A stretch of 64,000 nucleotides of DNA. Source: an uncultured Pirellulaceae bacterium. Lineage in GTDB: Bacteria; Planctomycetota; Planctomycetia; Pirellulales; Pirellulaceae. Within the stretch, counting starts at the first letter, position 1. Each line of letters begins with the position of its first letter. Under the pieces are notes generated by a model, which was given only the letters and a program-made list of their open reading frames with translations, was not told where the DNA came from and searched no databases. Made by a program: the position numbers and the translations under genes. The stretch covers positions 285,259 through 349,258 of the forward strand of contig CALKGE010000003.1 in the NCBI GenBank assembly GCA_938084685.1, written 5' to 3'. Below, one piece after another: positions 56,892 through 64,000 of this stretch.

Positions 56892-57581
56892 ATGGACCGC
56901 ACGAATACTTGGGAGGGAACAGGATTGCCCAGTCTCACCATTGAAAATTATGTGAAAACTGTTTACGACATTTGTTCGCGACAGCAGGATAAGCCGGCCG
57001 CAACAGGGCAGTTGGCTCAGGCTTTGGGAGTTCTGCCCGGGACGGTTACCAGCATGATGAAGACGTTGTCGGATTCTGAATTGGCAACGTATCAACCTTA
57101 TGAAGGCTTGCGGCTTACTCCCTCAGGAGTCGCTTTGGCGTTACGTGTTCTCAGGCGTCACCGTCTGATCGAACTTTTCCTTGTCCGCACTCTGGAACTC
57201 TCCTGGGATGAAGTTCATGAGGAAGCGGAAAATATGGAGCATGCGGTGAGTGACCGATTGGTTGATCGTATAGATGCCTATCTGGGATATCCGGATGTTG
57301 ATCCGCATGGGGATCCGATTCCCAAAGCTGATGGCACTGTCATGCCTCGCAGTGGCGCGATACTCAGTGGTGTTTCGGCGGGAACTTCGGTGAAAGTTGT
57401 TCGCGTTCTCGATCAGTCATCCTCTTTTTTGAAACAGTTGACCGAAGATGGAATAGAGATAGGAACGACCGCTGAGGTCATTGCTGCCGGATCGGATCAA
57501 TTGAAATTGTCGATGGAGCAGGGACGCATTCTTACCCTGTCAGCTGATCTGGCCAGTAGAATCCTGGTCGAGTCCACTTAA
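56892..57581 (+). CDS. DtxR/MntR-family metal-dependent regulator
   Basis: A 229-residue regulator from ATG 56892; a GTG at 56850 is in frame but gives an unrelated leader. The winged helix (LPSLTIENYVKTVYDI... VLPGTVTSMMKTLSDSELATY) and dimerisation helices (LRRHRLIELFLVRTLELSWDEVHEEAENMEHAVSDRLVDRI) are typical of DtxR, with LGYPDVDPHGDPIP at the metal site. The C-terminal SH3-like/FeoA domain is present. Iron or manganese sensing is likely. It is divergent from mch, but may act elsewhere. Confidence 0.9.
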   Translation: MDRTNTWEGTGLPSLTIENYVKTVYDICSRQQDKPAATGQLAQALGVLPGTVTSMMKTLSDSELATYQPYEGLRLTPSGVALALRVLRRHRLIELFLVRTLELSWDEVHEEAENMEHAVSDRLVDRIDAYLGYPDVDPHGDPIPKADGTVMPRSGAILSGVSAGTSVKVVRVLDQSSSFLKQLTEDGIEIGTTAEVIAAGSDQLKLSMEQGRILTLSADLASRILVEST

Positions 57582-57615
57582 ATTGAACCGGTGAGTAACA
57601 GCAGGGAGAAGAGAG

Positions 57616-58107
57616 ATGTCGCAAAAAGAAAGATTATTGAAGCAGCTGCAAGCCGCTCGTTCATTCAGCGAGAATTTGCTAAAAGATTTTAATACACCTC
57701 AGGCCTGGATCCATCAATTACATGAAGGTGGAAATCATGCCTTATGGTTTGTGGGGCATATGGGAACAACGGACAATTTCATGTTGTCTCTGGTGCGACC
57801 AGATTTGTGTGAAGACAATCAGGAGTATGCTGCGTTGTTTGGTTTAGGAAGTCAACCATCGGCTGATATTGACGATTATCCACCGGTCGAACGTGTGCTT
57901 GCTTTCATGGCAGACCGTCGGCAGAAACTTCTGCAGGCACTGGAGGAAATGGAACAACCGCAATTAACAGCTTCCACACCCGAGGGTGCTCCTGAGTTTA
58001 TGCCGGATCATGCGTCGGTATTTGAAACGGCTGTGTGGCATGAAGGAGTGCATTCCGGACAACTTTCGCTGCTGCGACGAAGTCTTGGATTTGCCCCTAC
58101 GGTCTGA
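57616..58107 (+). CDS. DinB-family protein
   Basis: A 163-residue four-helix DinB-fold protein with a putative metal triad H48, H142 and H146 (HALWFVGHMG; WHEGVHSGQLSLLRR). It ends near helix four with RRSLGFAPTV. DinB proteins act in thiol transfer or damage responses, but many are uncharacterised. It follows the DtxR gene by 34 bases and could be co-transcribed. ATG at 57616 has AGGGAGAAGAG upstream, a good ribosome binding site. Confidence 0.85.
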   Translation: MSQKERLLKQLQAARSFSENLLKDFNTPQAWIHQLHEGGNHALWFVGHMGTTDNFMLSLVRPDLCEDNQEYAALFGLGSQPSADIDDYPPVERVLAFMADRRQKLLQALEEMEQPQLTASTPEGAPEFMPDHASVFETAVWHEGVHSGQLSLLRRSLGFAPTV

Positions 58108-58414
58108 CGGTTCAGCTCGGTTGGTTGCCCAGCTGCCTCCGACCATATGGTGTTGTGCAAAACTGGGTGAATTCGGATGGAATCCGGCCGGTTAGGCACT
58201 TGATGTTTCATGCGATAATGCTGAGAATTGAGGAGTAGCCAAATCTGTCTGGCAGATTGTCGTACCATGGTGCTCGCAAAGGGGAGCCGTGAACCGAGTC
58301 AGGCCTTAACCGGAGCAGCTCTAAACGGGGTACTCTTGTGCGAGTACCATGGTGCGACAGCCGGCAGATGGGGCTACATCCGGTCAACCCAGGATGTTCG
58401 ATAGTGACGCTATA
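58108..58414 (+). other. Non-coding gap holding SRP RNA
   Basis: The 307 bases between the DinB-family gene and dnaX contain the SRP RNA hairpin (58258-58359). A GATAAT at 58214-58219 may be its -10 element. The rest shows no gene. Confidence 0.6.
58258..58359 (+). ncRNA. ffs: Signal recognition particle RNA, small bacterial type
   Basis: A long imperfect hairpin: the 5' arm TGTCGTACCATGGTGCTCGC pairs with the 3' arm GCGAGTACCATGGTGCGACA with only G-U exceptions. The apex carries the SRP core: GTGAACC, then GTCAGG and, on the other side, AGCAGC with TAAACGG, which are the symmetric loop elements that bind Ffh. The apical part reads GGCC-TTAACC-GG, so the usual GGAA tetraloop is missing. The position directly upstream of dnaX, with ybaB and recR after it, is the classical location in many bacteria. 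Length about 100 bases, as for 4.5S-type RNA. Confidence 0.85.
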
Positions 58415-60439
58415 ATGGATCATGATGAATCCAGTTCGGAGCCCCGCGGTGCTAATCACGCCAGCTCAGAGGCAAACGACAGGTATGTCGTTGTAGCTCG
58501 AAGGTACCGCCCACAATCTTTTGAGGAACTTGTTGGTCAGGAGCATGTCAGAAAAGCGCTGGCCAATGCGATTGAAACGAATCGTGTAGGTCATGCCTAT
58601 CTGTTTGCCGGACCCCGAGGGACGGGCAAAACGACCACTGCAAGAATCTTTGCGAAAGCTCTGAATTGTGTGTCTGGACCGACCATGACGCCATGTAACC
58701 AGTGCGATATTTGTCGGGATATCTCGGACGATGCTGATGTCGATGTGATCGAGATCGATGGAGCCAGTAACAATGGAGTCAATGAAATTCGGGCGTTGCG
58801 CGAGAACTGTATTGTTCGCCCGGCTCGCTGTCGGTACAAGATCTACATCATTGACGAAGTACATATGTTGTCTGGAGCAGCCTTTAATGCGCTGCTGAAG
58901 ACGCTCGAAGAGCCTCCGGAACATGTGAAATTCATGTTATGCACGACAGATCCTGATAAGCTGCCGATTACGGTTTTATCTCGTTGCCAGCGATTTGATT
59001 TGTCCGCCGTGGAAGAAGGGAAGATCTTCGATCGTCTGAAATATATTCTCGCTCAGGAACAGCGGCAGGCAGACGACGCTGCGGTCGCAATGCTGGCCCG
59101 TCGCGCCTATGGGTCATTGCGAGATAGCCAGTCGTTACTGGAGCAATTGCTGTCGTTTAGCACTGGTGAAATATCGGTAGACGATGTGCATCATCTGCTG
59201 GGAACCACTGATAGCGGTAACGTACTGCAGTTGCTTGAAAAGCTGGCTGCCAGGGACGCGAGCGGAGCGTTGGCCATTCTTAGTGAGTTCTGGCTGACTG
59301 GAGCGGAGCCAGAGCGTTTGAGCGAGCAGATTCTGGGGGTCTACAGAGATTTGCTGTCAGCAAGTGTTGGATGTGACCAGCAACTTATGCAGTACACTCA
59401 GCCCAGCGAGTTTTCCCGAGTACAGGAACTGGCAAATCGGATTGGCAAGCATACTCTGCTGGCTTCGCTGGAAATAATGCAGGAAATGCTCAGACGAATT
59501 CAGGCTACTACCAAAGTTCGTGTTTTAGTTGAAACGGCGATAGTTCGACTTGCCAGCCTGGAAGAACTCGACCAACTCGAGCGATGGCTTAATATTCTGC
59601 AGAGCCCTGAAATGAAGGACTTTGCCAGGAGTAACCTGGTGATTACCCCAGGTGGCGGAATGTTACCCAACTCCGAATCCGCTCAAAAAAAAAGTGACCT
59701 GAGCAGTCAGAATACTGGGGCTGCCGCAACCGATGCCGGTTCATTGTCGTCCAGAGGCGAGCAGGAAAATCGGGATGATTTGCCGGAAGCAGTCGAAGCA
59801 CGCACCAAAACGACTGCTCTAGCTCAGGTAATAACAGCGCCAGCAAATGTTGAAGTCGACGGGGGCGAGCGAGCGACCGAAGAGTTCAGCAGTTCAGAGG
59901 GGCAGCCCAATGGCTCGGCTCATGACATTCCGACTGGCAGTCACATCGGTCCGCCAGATCCTGCGAGCTCTACAGCGCAAGAAGCAGCTGATCAGCCTCC
60001 GGGTCAGGAAATTCAACCGGAAGGAGCAATCACGGTGACCAACCAGAATGTCCTTGCGGTGTGGCAGCGCGTTTGCCAGAGTTTGGATGATTTAACGGCC
60101 AGTGCGTTGCAATTTGTCGACTCTGTAGCAATTTCCATGCCCAATCATCTGGTCGTGAAATTTCCTTCACACTATACTTTTCAAAAAGACGCCTGCGAAC
60201 GACCTGAGCGTCGAGCCAAACTGGAAGACGAGTTCTTTCGGACGACAGGAAATCGATTTCGAATCACATTTGAGTTACTACCGCAATCCTCGCCGACACG
60301 CGTGGAAGAACAGGATCACGGAGTAAAGACAACGCGTCAGCGACGGCGGGAAGCTGAGCAGCATCCGATGGTGCAACAGGCTATGGAGACTTTCGGAGCT
60401 GAAGTGGTTCGGGTGGATCAGCCTCGTAGACGCTCATGA
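58415..60439 (+). CDS. dnaX: DNA polymerase III subunits gamma and tau
   Basis: A 674-residue DnaX from ATG 58415; longer starts at 58349 would overlap the SRP RNA and add unconserved residues. Walker A GPRGTGKTTTARIF is at about 66-79, zinc Cys at 85, 94, 97 and 100 (CNQCDIC), the SRC motif in LSRCQRFDL. Domain III ends near residue 370; the tail after 410 is Ser/Glu-rich and ends with a tau-like C-terminus (QHPMVQQAMETFGAEVVRV). It loads the sliding clamp. ybaB and recR follow. Confidence 0.95.
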   Translation: MDHDESSSEPRGANHASSEANDRYVVVARRYRPQSFEELVGQEHVRKALANAIETNRVGHAYLFAGPRGTGKTTTARIFAKALNCVSGPTMTPCNQCDICRDISDDADVDVIEIDGASNNGVNEIRALRENCIVRPARCRYKIYIIDEVHMLSGAAFNALLKTLEEPPEHVKFMLCTTDPDKLPITVLSRCQRFDLSAVEEGKIFDRLKYILAQEQRQADDAAVAMLARRAYGSLRDSQSLLEQLLSFSTGEISVDDVHHLLGTTDSGNVLQLLEKLAARDASGALAILSEFWLTGAEPERLSEQILGVYRDLLSASVGCDQQLMQYTQPSEFSRVQELANRIGKHTLLASLEIMQEMLRRIQATTKVRVLVETAIVRLASLEELDQLERWLNILQSPEMKDFARSNLVITPGGGMLPNSESAQKKSDLSSQNTGAAATDAGSLSSRGEQENRDDLPEAVEARTKTTALAQVITAPANVEVDGGERATEEFSSSEGQPNGSAHDIPTGSHIGPPDPASSTAQEAADQPPGQEIQPEGAITVTNQNVLAVWQRVCQSLDDLTASALQFVDSVAISMPNHLVVKFPSHYTFQKDACERPERRAKLEDEFFRTTGNRFRITFELLPQSSPTRVEEQDHGVKTTRQRRREAEQHPMVQQAMETFGAEVVRVDQPRRRS

Positions 60440-60469
60440 TGTCTGGATGTCTGGACGTTGGGACGTTGG
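60438..60469 (+). repeat. Short 8-base tandem repeats after dnaX
   Basis: GATGTCTG occurs twice in a row, then GACGTTGG twice, overlapping the dnaX stop codon. Such short duplications probably arose by slippage. No function is suggested. Confidence 0.7.
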
Positions 60470-60600
60470 GTCAAGGAACTCGGAGCGGGAGACGAGAGGC
60501 CAACGTTCGGGTTGCGAGCGGGATGCCTGTTGCGTGGGCTCCGTAGGCCCTGCAATTCCAGGAATCTTATTTTAATACAGCCAATACAGGTGAGATAGCA

Positions 60601-60957
60601 ATGTTCAAGTCACTCGGAAATATCGCATCCATGATGAAGCAGGCTCAACAGATGGGGGGCAAGCTTGAAGAAGTAAATCAAAAGCTCGAAGCTGCACGCG
60701 TCACAGGTGAATCCGGAGCTGGTCTGGTTAGTGTCGAGATGAACGGGTTGGGTGAGGTCATTAAGGTTTCCATTGATCCGACTCTGCTTGAAAAACAGGA
60801 TGCTGAATTGATGGAGGATCTCGTGAGGGCGGCGGTGAATGCGGCGAAAGAGAAGACTAAAGAAGTACACGCTCGTCTTACTCAGGAAATGACGGCAGGT
60901 ATGAATATCCCTGGCCTTGAACAGGCTCTGGAGCAATTCGGTGATCAGGCAGATTAG
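60601..60957 (+). CDS. ybaB: YbaB/EbfC nucleoid-associated protein
   Basis: A 118-residue YbaB/EbfC protein, a DNA-binding tweezers-like dimer often co-transcribed with dnaX and recR. It has the expected FKSLGNIASMMKQAQQMGGKLEEVNQKLEAA helix, GAGLVSVEMNGLGEVIKVSIDPTLL strand part and C-terminal helices. ATG at 60601 has AGGTGAG six bases upstream, so translation should be strong. The stop is 11 bases before recR. Confidence 0.93.
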   Translation: MFKSLGNIASMMKQAQQMGGKLEEVNQKLEAARVTGESGAGLVSVEMNGLGEVIKVSIDPTLLEKQDAELMEDLVRAAVNAAKEKTKEVHARLTQEMTAGMNIPGLEQALEQFGDQAD

Positions 60958-60968
60958 AAGGCAGAAGC

Positions 60969-61568
60969 GTGGCACAATTATCTGAATCCGTAACGGAACT
61001 CATTGCACAACTCTCCAAGCTGCCGGGCATTGGTCGTAAGAGTGCCGAGCGACTGGCTTATCACTTGCTGCGAGTTAATAAATCGGAGGCTCTGGCGTTG
61101 GCTGACGCGGTTCGTAACGTACGGGAAAACGTACGCTATTGCAGCGTCTGTTTTAATCTGGCGGAAAGTGAGTTGTGTACGATTTGCGAGGATGCACGTC
61201 GTGATAAGACTACTCTGTGTGTGGTAGAACAGCCTCGTGACCTGATGTCGCTCGAACAGGCCGGTGTCTTTAGCGGGTTGTATCATGTCTTGCTGGGCAG
61301 GATTGCCCCACTTGAAGGGATCGGACCCGAGCAGTTGACGATTGACCCGTTGATTGACCGTGTGCGGCAGGGAGACATTACGGAAGTCATCATGGCGACG
61401 AATCCTACAGTGGAAGGAGACGGCACGGCATTGCATATTTCAAATCTGCTTGGCAATTACGATGTGACGATTACTCGTCTGGCTCGTGGAATTACGACAG
61501 GCAGTATTCTCGAGTTTACAAATAAAGAGATTCTGGCAGATGCCATTGCAGGGAGACAGAGGTATTGA
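60969..61568 (+). CDS. recR: Recombination mediator RecR
   Basis: A 199-residue RecR. The HhH motif LPGIGRKSAERLAYHLL is followed by a C4 zinc finger (C58, C61, C70, C73) and the Toprim core (TLCVVEQPRDLMSLEQAG... EVIMATNPTVEGDGTALHI). The start is GTG at 60969, and the MAQLSESVTELIAQLSKLPG opening fits. It acts in RecFOR loading of RecA at gaps. Location after ybaB is the standard arrangement. Confidence 0.95.
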   Translation: MAQLSESVTELIAQLSKLPGIGRKSAERLAYHLLRVNKSEALALADAVRNVRENVRYCSVCFNLAESELCTICEDARRDKTTLCVVEQPRDLMSLEQAGVFSGLYHVLLGRIAPLEGIGPEQLTIDPLIDRVRQGDITEVIMATNPTVEGDGTALHISNLLGNYDVTITRLARGITTGSILEFTNKEILADAIAGRQRY

Positions 61569-61657
61569 TTCCGGGCGAAGGTCGGTAAGGGAAACTTCCT
61601 CAAGTCACCTGTCAGGCCAAATTAAACAGAGTTCGATAACTCAAATCAGGTAAGCTC

Positions 61658-63163
61658 ATGCGTTTTTCGCTGGGACAATTCGCAACTCAGAAACAGATCC
61701 AGAAACTGGCTCCCCGAATGATCCAGTCCATGGAGATTCTACAGTTGCCGGTTCTGGAATTGCAGGAACGAATTGACCAGGAAATGACGGAAAACCCGGT
61801 ATTAGAGGAAATTGAGCATTCGCAGGATGAGCTGGAAGGTGCCGAAGCACTCCAGGCAGCCGAAGATTCCCGGCAGTCCGATGATGACGAACAGGAGCTC
61901 GTTGTCGATGCCGATTCGAATAATGCTGATGATTTTGAACGATTGGATGACCTGGATCACGAGATTCCTGACTATTTCGATGAACGTCCCCGAGCAAGTA
62001 TCAATCGTGTTCAAGAGTTTGCTGACCGTCATCACGATACGATGGCAAATATATCGCAACGTGGAATCACGCTTTATGATCATCTGGTGTTGCAGCTGAG
62101 AGAGCTGGAGCTTGAGGACGAATTGTTTGCAATGGCAGAACGCATCGCCTCGACGCTGGATGCGGAAGGAGGGGGGTATCTTACGATCCCACTGGAAAGC
62201 CTGTTACGTAACGATTTGGATGAGCAGCAATTGGCATTGGCTCAACAGGCCTTGAACGTGTTACAGCAGTTGGATCCTGTCGGAGTTGCAGCCAGGAATC
62301 TGGAAGAGTGTCTGTTGTTGCAGCTTCCGGAGGATCACCCGTTCTATCGTGAACTGCATTTGCTTATTACCAATCATCTGGAAGACCTTGAGCACAACCG
62401 GTTGCCGATGATTCAGAAACAGACCGGCCTGAGCATTGAAGACATCCAGCTGATCTGGGAAGAGCTTCGTCATCTTAACCCCAAGCCTGCCGCCAGTTTT
62501 GTTGAAAAGCCGGTAATTGCAGTTGTTCCGGATTTATTTGTTCATCAGCAGGATGATGGGAAGTACGTTGTGACCGTGGAAGAGCGGGACATTCCACAGT
62601 TGTGTGTCAGTGACTATTATCGCCGCAGGCTTCAAGCCAGTGACGCCAGTCTCGAAGAGAAAGAGTTCTTGCGGCGGAAGCTGAATGGAGCTCAATGGTT
62701 GATTGATGCCATTCAGCAACGCCAGGCGACTCTGCTTAAAGTGGCTCAGGCGATTGTCGATCATCAGTATCGCGTGATTGATGACGGGTTGGAGGCAATT
62801 ATCCCTCTCAAGATGCAAAAGATTGCAGACAAGGTCGGAGTGCATGTGACGACGGTGAGTCGCGCAGTTGATGATAAATGGATCCAGACTCCTCGCGGAA
62901 TTTTTCCGCTACGAGGCTTCTTTGTTGGAGGGACGACCGGGGATGATGGGGAAGATGTTGCCTGGGACAACATTCGAACCAGGTTACAGGAAATCATCGA
63001 TAGCGAAGATAAAGCCCGGCCTCACAGTGATGATGAGTTGGTGCGGAGATTGAAGCAGGCCGGACTCTCCGTCGCTCGACGTACCGTCACCAAATACCGC
63101 AAGAAAATGGGGATTCCCAGTTCGCGCCAACGTAAAGATTGGAGCAAGGTGGGAGATCGGTAA
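61658..63163 (+). CDS. rpoN: RNA polymerase sigma-54 factor RpoN
   Basis: A 501-residue sigma-54. Region I is Gln/Leu-rich (LGQFATQKQIQKLAPRMIQSMEILQLPVLELQERI), the acidic region II follows, the core-binding region has LRELELEDELFAMAERIAS, the HTH lies around HVTTVSRAVDDKW and the RpoN box reads RRTVTKYRKKMGIPSSRQRK at the C-terminus. All domains are present. It directs enhancer-dependent transcription at -24/-12 promoters. It is 89 bases after recR. Confidence 0.95.
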   Translation: MRFSLGQFATQKQIQKLAPRMIQSMEILQLPVLELQERIDQEMTENPVLEEIEHSQDELEGAEALQAAEDSRQSDDDEQELVVDADSNNADDFERLDDLDHEIPDYFDERPRASINRVQEFADRHHDTMANISQRGITLYDHLVLQLRELELEDELFAMAERIASTLDAEGGGYLTIPLESLLRNDLDEQQLALAQQALNVLQQLDPVGVAARNLEECLLLQLPEDHPFYRELHLLITNHLEDLEHNRLPMIQKQTGLSIEDIQLIWEELRHLNPKPAASFVEKPVIAVVPDLFVHQQDDGKYVVTVEERDIPQLCVSDYYRRRLQASDASLEEKEFLRRKLNGAQWLIDAIQQRQATLLKVAQAIVDHQYRVIDDGLEAIIPLKMQKIADKVGVHVTTVSRAVDDKWIQTPRGIFPLRGFFVGGTTGDDGEDVAWDNIRTRLQEIIDSEDKARPHSDDELVRRLKQAGLSVARRTVTKYRKKMGIPSSRQRKDWSKVGDR

Positions 63164-63412
63164 CCAATTAGCAAGGTTTTCCCAATCGTCTCATCTCCCC
63201 TGACTAAAAGTCTTTCTTTCTTTTTCCTGGCTCCGCTGACACGCAATCTGCCTGGCGATAGTTACATTTTTCGTAACACGTGTAGACGTTTTTTTATGCG
63301 GATTTAACGTAACAAGCACAATACATCCGTTTGTTTTTATAGGAATCATCCAACAAAGCCGTATGTATTACGGAACTTTCTAAAGTATTACCCCCGCAAC
63401 AATCGACAAATA

Positions 63413-63613
63413 TCTCTGAGAGGTTATCTTTGTCATTTCTCGAATTATTTTGATACGAGTGATGACGAACCCACCAATAACCTCTCAGGGGGGATCTTCT
63501 GGGTGCTTTTTTCAGCACCAGGAGAGAATGCGATATGGCAGTGACCCGTTCATGTCATGTTCTTAAAGATTCTCTCATTATGTACTTACGCCGAAGTACT
63601 CCTGTTCATCAGG
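63413..63613 (+). other. Array of five consecutive inverted repeats, candidate structured RNA
   Basis: Perfect or near-perfect stems follow one another: CTGAGAGGTTAT/ATAACCTCTCAG (63416-63427 with 63477-63488, extendable to 15 pairs with G-U), GGTGCT/AGCACC (63502-63519), GAGAGAAT/ATTCTCTC (63522-63529 with 63569-63576), GTACTT/AAGTAC (63582-63599) and CCTG/CAGG (63601-63613). No gene covers them. It does not match tmRNA, RNase P or 6S RNA features I know. It could be a leader or small RNA of the HTH gene. Confidence 0.45.
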
Positions 63614-63775
63614 AAAATCCTTAAACATTGATAGTCCAAGCAGGTTAGAGCACGACTGTCTTGTCTGGGAAATGAAGTGATGAACTGGATTCCGTTGTAT
63701 TGCCAGGACGGATCCGGGTGATCAGCAAACTACAAGGAAGCGAGTTTTATAAGTACCCCATCCCAGTGATTTGTC

Positions 63776-63803
63776 GTGATTTATTCCCCCCACAATAAAT
63801 CGC
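63776..63803 (+). promoter_or_regulatory. Stem-loop with C-rich loop upstream of the HTH gene
   Basis: GTGATTTATT and AATAAATCGC pair over ten positions (one G-U), with loop CCCCCCAC. It lies about 80 bases before the start codon of the last gene. In a transcript the C-rich loop would be single-stranded and could pair with G-rich sequence. Confidence 0.45.
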
Positions 63804-63827
63804 AAGCCAACATCAAATCAGGGGTCA

Positions 63828-63845
63828 GAACACTCGATAGTGTTC
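63828..63845. promoter_or_regulatory. 18-base palindrome, candidate operator
   Basis: GAACACTCGATAGTGTTC has perfect 7-base arms around CGAT and ends 37 bases before the ATG at 63883. It could be an operator bound by the HTH protein itself or a short hairpin just before the ribosome binding site. Neither is shown. Confidence 0.5.
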
Positions 63846-63882
63846 AACAAAGAAATCAACGAGAGAGAATTGGAGTGCCGAA

Positions 63883-64000
63883 ATGAAGGTCTTCACAACT
63901 GGACAGGTTGCCAAGATCTGTAAAGTGGCCCCGCGCACAGTTAGCAAATGGTTTGATTCAGGGCGTCTCAAGGGATATCGTATCCCTGGTTCGCAAGATC
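63883..64000 (+). CDS. Small helix-turn-helix (MerR/excisionase-like) regulator, cut by right edge
   Basis: The frame starts at ATG 63883 with GGAG eight to eleven bases upstream, and reads MKVFTTGQVAKICKVAPRTV SKWFDSGRLKGYRIPGSQD before the edge. This is a classical excisionase/BldC-type winged-helix opening: GQVAKICKVAPRTV is the helix-turn-helix, SKWFDSGRLKGYRIPGS the wing. Similar short proteins are found widely in planctomycetes; I recall no assigned role. The rest lies outside the window. Confidence 0.8.
   Translation, partial: MKVFTTGQVAKICKVAPRTVSKWFDSGRLKGYRIPGSQD

Larger units (their letters stand above)
63164..63882. other. Long non-coding stretch rich in inverted repeats
   Basis: 719 bases without a convincing gene. 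Working rightwards I see a short GTTAC/GTAAC stem near 63260, a perfect inverted repeat at 63416-63488, four more hairpins up to 63613, a stem with a C-rich loop at 63776-63803 and an 18-base palindrome at 63828-63845. A GTG-started frame on the minus strand (63294-63518) codes 74 residues but has no ribosome binding site and no recognisable domain. Confidence 0.6.

Noticed and set aside
58349..58414. Longer dnaX start at 58349
   Set aside because: It overlaps the 3' arm of the SRP RNA and adds residues without family similarity.
58411..58416. TATAAT just before the dnaX start
   Set aside because: It overlaps the chosen start codon and cannot serve as the -10 of that gene.
61419..61440. GGCAC...TTGC resembling a sigma-54 promoter
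   Set aside because: The GG-to-GC distance is one base short and the site is inside recR.
63294..63518. Possible 74-residue minus-strand gene with GTG start
   Set aside because: No ribosome binding site, no recognisable motif, and it overlaps a series of inverted repeats that explains the region better.
63535..63624. 29-codon plus-strand frame after AGGAG
   Set aside because: Very short, composition ordinary, and it lies within the hairpin array.
63630..63690. tRNA-like stretch (GGTTAGAGCAC)
   Set aside because: No acceptor stem, no T-loop motif and no cloverleaf pairing around it.

Overview
The window reads as chromosomal DNA of a planctomycete, probably a Planctomycetaceae relative of Gimesia or Rubinisphaera; the species cannot be fixed from this sequence. 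Pointers are the DUF1501 plus PSCyt1/DUF1549/DUF1553 pair, a sulfatase, an archaeal-type glucose dehydrogenase, an Hanks-type kinase, an octaheme cytochrome fused to TPRs, and tetrahydromethanopterin (H4MPT) C1 genes, which among bacteria are mainly known from methylotrophs and planctomycetes. I see no insertion sequence, prophage, CRISPR array, tRNA or rRNA.

Layout. 0-6.1 kb: the N-terminal part of a fused MFS/spermidine synthase-like membrane protein (cut by the left edge), an FdhF/YdeP-type molybdopterin oxidoreductase, an aldehyde dehydrogenase and a glucose dehydrogenase. 6.2-15.3 kb: the DUF1501/PSCyt1 pair, then a minus-strand run of octaheme cytochrome, GalU-like nucleotidyltransferase and glucuronokinase-like GHMP kinase. 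15.5-22.9 kb: amidase, nitrilase-family amidohydrolase, enolase-superfamily enzyme, FAH-family hydrolase, Gfo/Idh/MocA oxidoreductase and a PQQ-repeat propeller, probably carbohydrate or acid catabolism. 23.0-34.7 kb: pabB, pabA and a DUF447 gene face a minus-strand operon of gltX, glnS, beta-RFAP synthase, pdxJ, an EboE-like gene, an SDR and a dihydropteroate-synthase-like gene. Together these cover p-aminobenzoate supply, its condensation with PRPP, and a pterin-binding step, as expected for methanopterin-type cofactor synthesis.

34.8-41.0 kb: a complete imuA-imuB-dnaE2 SOS mutagenesis cassette behind a promoter whose spacer contains a palindrome. 41.0-56.7 kb: a long minus-strand run that starts with methenyl-H4MPT cyclohydrolase (mch) and a RimK/MptN-like ATP-grasp ligase, continues through an OleC-like acyl ligase, a GYF-domain membrane protein, an OleD-like dehydrogenase, a ketoacyl synthase, an ACP, two CrtI-like FAD oxidoreductases, a FabZ-like dehydratase and a FabI-like reductase, and ends with a sulfatase and a Ser/Thr kinase. 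The middle looks like a dedicated type II fatty-acid-style pathway for an unusual acyl chain.

56.9-64 kb: a DtxR-family regulator, a DinB-family protein, then the conserved set SRP RNA-dnaX-ybaB-recR, followed by rpoN. A 720-base non-coding stretch rich in inverted repeats leads to the start of a small HTH regulator cut by the right edge. The most interesting items are the H4MPT genes in two places, the FAS-II/CrtI/Ole-like lipid locus, the imu promoter palindrome, an SRP RNA with a non-standard apical loop, and the hairpin-dense region before the last gene.
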